Assembly (NCBI RefSeq): GCF_019578655.1
Contig: NC_063258.1
Coordinates: 13,396,802 to 13,460,801 of the forward strand
DNA from: Ricinus communis
Taxonomy: Eukaryota; Streptophyta; Magnoliopsida; Malpighiales; Euphorbiaceae
Direction of reading: 5' to 3'
DNA: 64,000 bases
Shown here: piece by piece, positions 56,691 through 64,000 of the stretch
Position numbering within the stretch: position 1 is the stretch's first letter
Layout of the letters: the number at the start of each line of letters is the position of its first letter
The notes under the pieces: generated by a model
The model's input: the letters and a program-made list of their open reading frames with translations, nothing else
Told to the model about the DNA's origin: nothing
Databases searched by the model: none
Program-made: the position numbers and the translations under genes

Positions 56691-57250
56691 TGGTTGTGTC
56701 CATATCCTTTCCACTTAAACCATTATATCTTCGATTATGAACCACTTGCTTTCCCTTTACCTTTATCATCCATGGACTTGTCATTGTCTCTTTGTAGATT
56801 CATTCACAAACTTAGTTCCTTGTACAAGTTTTTGAAGTTTGTGGTACAATTCCATATAGTAGTGTGAAGAAACAAACTGTCTACATGATTCTCTTCATCT
56901 CTCCGTATGTTGAGATTGGATCCTCATCATTGCACCTTTGAGCTGTAACTAATTGATCCCACCCCGTACTAGCGTAATCAGTAAACTCAATAGAAGCAAG
57001 TTTTACCTTTCTTTCTTATGTGGAGTTATGGCATTCAAACACACGTTCGACCTTTTTCTCCCATTCCAAATGGACTTATGGATCTCCTTTTCCTTGAAAA
57101 GTTTTGGTTGGAGACGCCATCGTCCTCGTCATCATCATCATTCCAATTCTGCCTCCTAGGTAGAGGTGGAGTTGGTGTTCGGTTTGGTTTCTCATCCCTT
57201 TCAATTCTTAACTCATCCAAGTTTTCCCTTATTTCAAAATCAGTTCTCCC
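56691..57250 (-). pseudogene. Chromovirus A gag
   Basis: The N-terminal part (57220-57035) has an arginine/aspartate-rich run (RRQNWNDDDDEDDG) typical of plant chromovirus gag proteins. Capsid-like sequence follows: KLASIEFTDYASTGWDQLVT and DEDPISTYGEMKRIM (57005-56890). A degenerate zinc knuckle, FKWKGYGHNQAECPN, lies at about 56725-56685, with the first two cysteines replaced. Several stops interrupt the middle part. Plus-strand frames at 56953-57371 and 57316-57498 are shadows or chance frames; 57250-57550 is leader sequence. Confidence 0.7.
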
Positions 57251-57551
57251 TTATTTAGGAAAAGATTTTCGGCCAAATCAAGGAGATATTTTTTCATATC
57301 CTTTGATTAGGAAACTTGCTGAATTTTTCCTCTTTTGTGATAAGTCTCCTAAACTGTATTCCTTTGATTAGAGACTTCCAATATTTCGGCTCCTTCACCT
57401 CCAAGCTTGAATTTTTGAACTTAAATCGAGTTCTACTCAAAATGAACAGTTTTTCTTTTATTTCTATGGCACGAATTTTTCACTCTTTTTTTAGCTAATT
57501 GCGGAAATAAAAGAACTAACTAAACAACTACAATCTTGAACTTGAGCCTAA

Positions 57552-57563
57552 GCTATGATACCA
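57552..57563 (-). other. Primer-binding site of chromovirus A
   Basis: The minus strand reads TGGTATCATAGC, one mismatch from TGGTATCAGAGC. It is four bases from the LTR end at 57568. Confidence 0.85.
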
Positions 57564-57567
57564 AAAC

Positions 57568-58278
57568 TGATATGACCCTAGACAATCTGTTGAATAGAAC
57601 CAGTATCAATCCGTTTTGAGGATCTATCAAGAACAAGATAAAGGATATGCAACTAAGAACTCACAACATTCTATTGAAGGAACCCTTAGCTATCAATGAA
57701 CAATCAACAGAGTTGCAATTTTCAAAACAATAAGTCCTCGTAAGAACTTAGAAGGAGAACATTCTCAAGCATCAAATTATAAACAAAGTTAAAATTCTTA
57801 CAAGATGATAACCCTTAAGCAATTATAATGAATATTTATGGTTTAGACAAACTAATGAGTGTTATGCCAAATGCAAGGGGCGACCCACACTTAGAATTAA
57901 TCTAATACACAACTAAAGGCCCAGAAAAAAACAAGTAATGAAAAAGGCCCGAAGAAATAGAGTTTTAAAGTAATAAAACATTGAAGGGCCAAAATACATG
58001 AGAAGTTAAATAAGGAGTAGTTTCGATCTAAGGAGAAATTAATAAGGAGTTCAAGCTTCTTGAAGCCCATTCTCATTAACTTGAATCATCAAGACACAAT
58101 CTGGGTCATTGGGCTTATTTGAGGCTTGTTCTTCCACAATATGAGTTATCATCAAGGCTTAAGCAAATAAGGCCTTGCAACCTTAATATTCTTCACTTTT
58201 ACTCTTCTGATTGGACCACTCCCTGTAGATAGAGGATCTTGCTCGGATGGGTTTGTAGGAGCACTAGGATTTCCATCA
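57568..58278 (-). repeat. 5' LTR of chromovirus A
   Basis: 711 bases, TGATGGAAATCC...GGTCATATCA on the minus strand. It encodes the tail GSGPIRRVKVKNIKVARPYL near its start, with a frameshift relative to the 3' copy. The frame at 58152-58382 begins in flanking repeat and enters the LTR, so it is not a gene. Confidence 0.85.
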
Positions 58279-58283
58279 CAAGA

Positions 58284-59772
58284 ATTGGCATAAGGAATCA
58301 TGGGAATGCAATTGATAAGCTTGACCAGTTGCATTGGAGCATGACTTGATAATTTGGCAGGATAAGATACAAATCCACACATGTTGGGGAGAAATCATGT
58401 TGCAGTCGATTAATCCAAGCAGGAATGCATAATACAAATGGGAATGCGGAATACGTAAATCCACGCACGCAAGATAGAAATCATAATGTTATCAATGAAT
58501 CCAACTGTAATACAATCAGGAATGTGACCTTTTGATCTTTAGGATGCACATTATTAAGTAAGGAGTGTTATTAGGTAGGCCCGCATGAATTTCCCCTTGT
58601 TTTCGTTAAGCTAGTTCATAAATTTTAGGATCTCCATCATCCCTTATTCCTCAAGGCACGAGGACTCCTTATGACACAAGGATTACTATAAGGACTAGTT
58701 AAGAACTCTTATAGTCTTAAATTTGATGATCAAGTAGGACGAGATGTAAATCCACGCACGTAAGGGAGAAGTCATGTTCTTTTCAATAAATCCAAGCGTA
58801 ATACAAATGGGAATGCAGGCCTTTTGTTGTTTGGGATGCATATAATGAAGTGATTTGGGTCGGAATGTTGTTAGGTAGGCCCACGCGAACTTCCCCTTTT
58901 TTTTTGTTAAGCTCGCTCATAAAATTTAGGACTACAAAAGTTGTTGACCAGTCAACTCCTCTCTCATTATTGACTTGACTTTAGTTTATTCATCTTTTTA
59001 TATTTATTTATTCATGTTTAGCTTATAGTTTCTTCTTCTTATGGAATGAGGACTTTAGAACTATAAAAATGCATTAAGCCAAATACTTGAGGCTAATGAG
59101 CATATTATTTCAATCTTCTATCTTACGGGAAATTAAGTTATGGGTTCTTTCAAGAACTTTATGGACTCATTAATACTCGGGCTAGCAAACATAGACTCAC
59201 TGCTCACGTCCTTCCTTTCTTTTGTGTTATATATCTTACGTTGTGTTAAAATCAATTCAATTTGAAACTTATTCTTAGCCGTATCAAAGAGAAGAAAGAA
59301 CATGTGATTTATTTCCTTACCAGATCTGAAGTCAAAACTATGTCCTCATTTTGTTCGCTCATCTTGTGCCTTTCTTTTTAATCTTTGTCTAGTATGATGG
59401 TTTGGTTTTATTTGGGGAGCACAAATATAAATGTTGAGTGAAAACACGTTGAAGCGTCAATCATAAGCACCGATCTAAATGCATGTACAAATGCGAAGAA
59501 AGAAAATTAGTTGATCGAGTATTCATATCATTCTCCAAATGATTGCAGACGAGTCTTATAGAGGAAAGAGGGAATGATAAGAATCGAGGCACGCCCATAT
59601 ATTCTTATTCATGATTTGCACTATTGGGATCTCCACTAAGGATGAGGACTCCTAATGACACAAGAATTGGCGTAAGGGATCATGGGAGTGCAATTGACAA
59701 GGTTCACCTGTGGCATTAGGTCTTTGCTTGATGGTCAAGTAGGATGAGACATAAATCCATGTTCGTAAAGGA
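58284..59772 (+). repeat. Tandem-repeat array block 4b (forward)
   Basis: Continues the unit split by chromovirus A (AATTGGCATAAGGAATCATGGG). It contains rearranged short units at 58390-58760 and a full one to 59772. GTTGTTGACCAGTCAACTCC lies near 58935, the TATA-like box near 59060 and GGTTTTATTTGGGGAGC near 59400. Orientation flips near 59772. Confidence 0.75.
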
Positions 59773-61535
59773 GAAATTATATTATTTTCGAATTGATTTA
59801 AACATGGCCGTAGACAAAGAACATAAGTAAAAGGAAGGACGTGAGGGATAAGTCTATGCTCGCAAGTCCGAGTGTTGATAAATCCATAAATTTCTTGAAA
59901 GAACACATAACTTGATTTCCTGCAAGGTAGAAAACTGAAATATTATCCTCATTAGCCTCAAGTATTCGGTTGCATGCGGTTTTTATAGTGCGAAAGCCCC
60001 ATTCAATAAGAAGAAGATACTAGAAGCTAGATATGAAGAATTAATCAAATAAATATTAATAAACTAAAGTCAAATCAATAAACTAAAAGCTAAATATTAA
60101 TAAACTCACAGTCCTAAATTTTATGACCCAGCTTAATAAAAATAAGGGTAAATTCGGGTGGGCCTACCTAAAAACACTCCTACCCAAATTACTTTATTAT
60201 ATGCATTTCAAACATCAAAGCACTCGAATTTTGGCTTGTATCACGTTTGAATTAATTGAAAACAACTTGATTTCTCCCTTACGCGCATGGATTTACGTTT
60301 CTCCTACTTGATCTTCAAGCTAAGCCCTAGTGCCACTGGTCAAGCTTGTTAATTGCATCCCATGATTCCTTATGCCCAACCTTACATCATCATGATTCCT
60401 TGTGCTTAAAGGAATAAGGAAGGATAGAGATCTTAACGGTGTAATATTTGGGCATGCCTGGATTCTCGGCATTCCTTCTTCCATCTAAAAGATTTCTTTG
60501 CAATCATTCGAAGAATGATATCAATACATGATCAACTAATTTTCTTTCTTTACAGTCGTTGAAGTATTGGACTAGTGCCTATGATTTCCTTTTCCATGCA
60601 CATTCACACAACACTCGTGTTTATGGTCCCCATATAAAACTAAACCAACATACTAGATAGAGATTATAAAAAGAGACACAAAAGAAACAAACAAAATGAG
60701 AATATAGGCAGGATTTCATATCCGATAAGGAAAGAAATCACAAGTTCTTTATTCTCTTCCATACGGCTAAGCTAAGGATCAAATCGAATTGATTTAAACA
60801 CAAGCGTAGACAGAGAACACAAGCACAAGGAATGACGTGAGGGATAAGTCTATGCTCACTAGCGCAAGTGTTGATAAATCCATAAATTTCTTGAAATAAT
60901 ACATAACATGATTTCCTACAAGGTGGAAAACTGAAATAATATGCTCATTAGTCTCAAGTATGCAGTTGCATGCAGTTTTTATAGTCTGAAAGGCCTCATT
61001 CCATAAGAAGAATAGACTATAAGCTAAATATGAATAAATAAATAAATAAAGATTAATAAACTAAAGTCAAATCAAGAACTAAAGAGGAGTTGACTGGGCA
61101 ATAACTCTCGTAGTCCTAAATTTTATAAGCTAGCTTAACAAAAATAAGGATAAATTCGGGTAGCCCTACCTAAAAACACTTCGACCCAAATTACTTCATT
61201 ATATGCATTTCAAACATCAAAGTGCTTGAATTCGGCTTGTACTACACTTGGATTTATTGAAAAAAACATGATTTCTCTCTTACTTGCTTGGATTATGTCT
61301 CTCCTGCTTGATCATCAAGCTAAGCCCCAATGCCACTAGTCAAGTTTGTTAATTGCGTTCCCATTATTCCTTATGCCCAACCTTGTGTCATCGGGATTCC
61401 TTGTGCCTAGTGGAAGAAGGAAGGATGGAGATCCTAATGGTGCAAATCCTGAGTCAAAATACTTGGGTGTGCCTCGATTCTCGGCGTTTTCTCCTTCCTT
61501 TAAAAGATTCCTCTTCGATCATTCGGAGAATGATA
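59773..61535 (-). repeat. Tandem-repeat array block 5a (reverse)
   Basis: Two reverse units that correspond to 27675-29400 in opposite orientation. Landmarks are CTCACAGTCCTAAATTTTATG near 60105, TCTCGTAGTCCTAAATTTTAT near 61105, LTR-start-like sequence near 60425 and 61420, and CATATAAAAC near 60640. Confidence 0.8.
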
Positions 61536-61887
61536 TTAATGAGCCTTGAATTTGTATCCAAATCTTCAAGCCTTGATGTGTCCTTAGCCCAAATATCTTG
61601 AATAAGCCCATTGAGAGCTTCTTTTATCTTCTTAGCCTTGAGCCTTGTAGTTGGGTCTCCATGGATGTTAAATGGATCTTGAATCCTAGTTGGATTAGGA
61701 TTCCCAATGTCACTTGAATTCTTGATGTCATTTCGACTCCTAATATCATTAGAGACTCCTTATTAGAGTAGAACTCCTAGTTACAGTATGACTCCTTATT
61801 AGAATAGGATTCGTTAAGCTAGTAGGATTTGTATCATTAGGGTTCCTTATTGGAGTAGGATTTCTTATGCTAGATCGCTTCTTATCA
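61536..61887 (-). mobile_element. 5' fragment of the chromovirus LTR, inverted copy of 27325-27674
   Basis: Has the same ends as 27325-27674: GATATTAATGAGCCTTG on one side and CGCTTCTTATCAATGATGG on the other. The minus strand encodes the same peptide repeats and the GLIQDIW tail. Because both borders agree, this is a copy of the same truncated insertion and not a second event. Confidence 0.8.
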
Positions 61888-64000
61888 ATGATGGAGATCC
61901 CAATGGTTCAAATCTTGAATTGGAATATTGGGGCGTGCGTCAATTCCAAATCTAGGTTTGCTAGTGTGCATCTTCATAAGTCTAGAAAGTTCTTATAAGA
62001 ACGCATAACTTGATTTTCTGCAAGCTAGAAAACTAAAATAATATGCTCACTAGCCTCAAGTATTCGGTTGCATGTAGTTTTTATAATGCGAAAGCCTAAT
62101 TCTATATGAAAAAGAAATAAAAAGCTAAATACGGACAGTGGACAGTAGTTGACTGGTCAATAGTTCTCGTTGTCCTAAATTTTGTGAGCCAGCTTAAAGA
62201 AAGCAGGAGAAATCTGCAAGGGCCTACCTAAAAATAACCCGAGCCAAATTACTTGTTTATATGCATCCCAGACATCAAAACGCTCGCATTCCCACTAGTA
62301 TTACACTTGGATTAATCGAAACCCATATGATTTCTCACTATCGCGCATGGATTTACATCTTGTCTTGCTTGATCATTATGCTAAGTCCCAGATACTACCA
62401 GGGCTTGTTAATTGCATTCCCATGATTCCTTATGCTAATCCTCACATCATCAAGAATCCCTGTACTAGAGGTATAAGGAACAAGCCTCAATTCTCATTGT
62501 TCCCTTTTTCGTCTAAAAGTTTCATTTGCAGTCATTCGAAGAATGATATTAATACTCAATCAACTAATTTTGTTTCTCCGCATTAGTCCAAGTATTGAAT
62601 CAGTGCCTATGATTACCGCTTCCAAGGGCTTTCTCTCAATAGTTGTGTTTATGCTACCCAAATAAAACCAAGCTATCATACAAGAGAAGAGGAGTTGACT
62701 GGTCAACAACTTTTATAGTCCCAAATTCTATGAGCTAGATTAACAAAAATAGGGGAGAATTTGTATGGTCATACCTAATAATACTCCGGTCCAAATTAAG
62801 TAATTATATGCATCCCAGAAATCAAAATGCATGCATTCCTGCTTGGATTAATCAAAAGAAACATGATTTCTATCTTACGTGCGTGGATTTGCATTTCGTT
62901 ATGCTAGATCATCAAGTCACGCCATAATGCCACCGATCAAGCTTGTGAATTGTATTTATGCTCACAAAATAAAACCAAACCATCAAACTAGACAGAGATT
63001 AGATAGAGTGAAACAAAATGAGAACATATGTGGGATTTCAGATCTGATAAGGATAGAAATCACAAGTTCTTTATTTTTTTCCATATGGTTAAGCGAAAGG
63101 ATCAAATTGAATTAACTTAAACACAAGGGTCGATAAAGAACACAAAAGAAAGGAAGGACGTAAGCAATAAGTCTATGTTCGCTAGAATGAGTCTTGATAA
63201 GTCCATAAAGTTCTTGAAAGAACCCATATCTTGATTTTCTGCAAGGTAGAGAACTCAAATATTATGTTCACTACCCTCAACTATTCGGCTGCATATGATT
63301 TTTGTAGTACGAGAGAGTAGTTGATTGGTCAACAACTCTTGTAGTCCCAAATTTTATGAGCCAGCCTAACACAAACAAGGGGAAAATTTGTTTAGGCCTA
63401 CCTAATAATATTATGATCCAAATTTCTTCATTATATGTGGCCCAAACATAAAAATGCTCGCATTGTTGCTTGTATTATGCTTGGATTTCATGATTTCTCC
63501 CTTACGAGCATGGATTTACGTCTCGTCCTACTTGATCATCAAGATAAGCACAATGCCATGATCAAGCTTGTCAATTGAGATCCCATGATTCTTTACAACA
63601 ATCCTTGTGTCATCAGAAGTCATTGTGCCTAGAGGAACAAGGAATGATGGAGATTCTAATGGTGCAAATCCTGAATATTTAGCGTGCCTCAATTCTAATT
63701 GTTCTCTCTTTCCTCTAGAAGATTTGTCCGCGATTATTCCGAGAATGATATCACTATACGATCAACTAATTTTATTTTTCTTCAGATTTATGTAAGATTG
63801 GATCGGTGCCTATGATTGCCAATTCCATGCTCTTTCTAGAAGCTACATATGAATAAATAAATAAAAAAAGATGAATAAACTAAAGTCAAATCAAGAACCG
63901 AAGAGGAATTGACTGGTCAACATCTCTCATTGTCCTAAATTTTATGACATAGTTTAACAAAAATAAGGGGAAATCTGTGAGGCCCTACCTAAGAACACTC
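61888..64000 (-). repeat. Tandem-repeat array block 5b (reverse)
   Basis: Mirrors 25.4-27.3 kb. Reverse landmarks lie near 62165, 62710, 63335 and 63925, so the same short units occur (about 545, 625 and 590 bases apart). Correspondence with 25.4 kb ends near 63835, where a different unit part (AAGCTACATATGAATAAATA) follows to the end of the window. Confidence 0.8.

Larger units (their letters stand above)
42967..58283 (-). mobile_element. Chromovirus A, Reina/CRM-like, interrupted by a Tekay element
   Basis: The LTRs are 42972-43685 and 57568-58278. The target duplication is CAAGG (42967-42971) and CAAGA (58279-58283), and the array sequence is continuous across it. Without the nested element it is about 5.86 kb, normal for this group. 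Minus-strand order is 5' LTR, Met-tRNA primer site, gag, protease, RT, RNaseH, integrase, polypurine tract, 3' LTR. The two LTRs differ clearly (of the order of 10-15% by eye), so it is much older than the Tekay insert. Confidence 0.9.

Noticed and set aside
57018..57371. 117-codon plus-strand ORF
   Set aside because: It lies opposite the gag N-terminus and leader of chromovirus A. The minus-strand reading with the Arg/Asp-rich run and capsid blocks explains the region better.
1..64000. tRNA, rRNA, organelle insertions, telomere repeats or host protein genes
   Set aside because: I found no cloverleaf-like gene, no rRNA core sequence, no telomere motif runs and no ORF with a non-transposon family signature. 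Absence cannot be proven without a search.

Overview
The window reads as repeat-dominated plant (eudicot-type) heterochromatin. I found no convincing host gene, tRNA or rRNA. Everything I can classify is either Ty3/gypsy LTR-retrotransposon sequence or one diverged tandem-repeat family of about 0.9-1.2 kb per unit. The plant call rests on several signs: chromovirus and Athila-type proteins, initiator-Met-tRNA and Athila-style primer-binding sites, a Tekay/Del-type element with a 2.3 kb LTR, and AT-rich intergenic sequence. I cannot name the species.

Layout. 1-3735: tandem-repeat units, forward, carrying a complete solo LTR (1654-2609). 3736-6350: chromovirus LTR-like sequence split by a complete Athila-type solo LTR (4007-5473). 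6355-15947: three Athila-type remnants. These are a minus-strand LTR with leader and primer site, a plus-strand element reduced to LTR-3'UTR-LTR, and a minus-strand element that kept gag, the integrase tail and the env-position ORF1 but lost protease through the integrase core. 15971-19934: inverted chromovirus LTRs, an integrase tail, an Athila LTR, and an LTR with a polypurine tract on one side and a primer site on the other. 19957-21839: chromovirus protease-RT-RNaseH fragment. 21840-29550: tandem repeat again, with orientation flips. 29551-33472: internally deleted Athila-type element. 33469-38627: tandem repeat in reverse orientation. 38628-41608: chromovirus pol fragment between two LTR pieces. 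41609-59772: tandem repeat interrupted by chromovirus A (42972-58278), itself interrupted by a Tekay-type element (45874-55319). 59773-64000: tandem repeat, reverse, an inverted copy of about 25.4-29.4 kb.

How the parts relate. The history can be read from nesting and target-site duplications: repeat array, then chromovirus A (TSD CAAGG/CAAGA), then the Tekay element (TSD CTTAG, LTRs about 2% different by hand count). All coding regions carry stops or frameshifts, so no element here looks autonomous. The most interesting observation is that each tandem-repeat unit carries what looks like a chromovirus polypurine tract joined to an LTR start and a TATA box. The array may therefore be an LTR-derived satellite. 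A second point of interest is a possible internal promoter and leader intron in front of the Athila ORF1. All alignments were done by eye, and percentages are approximate.
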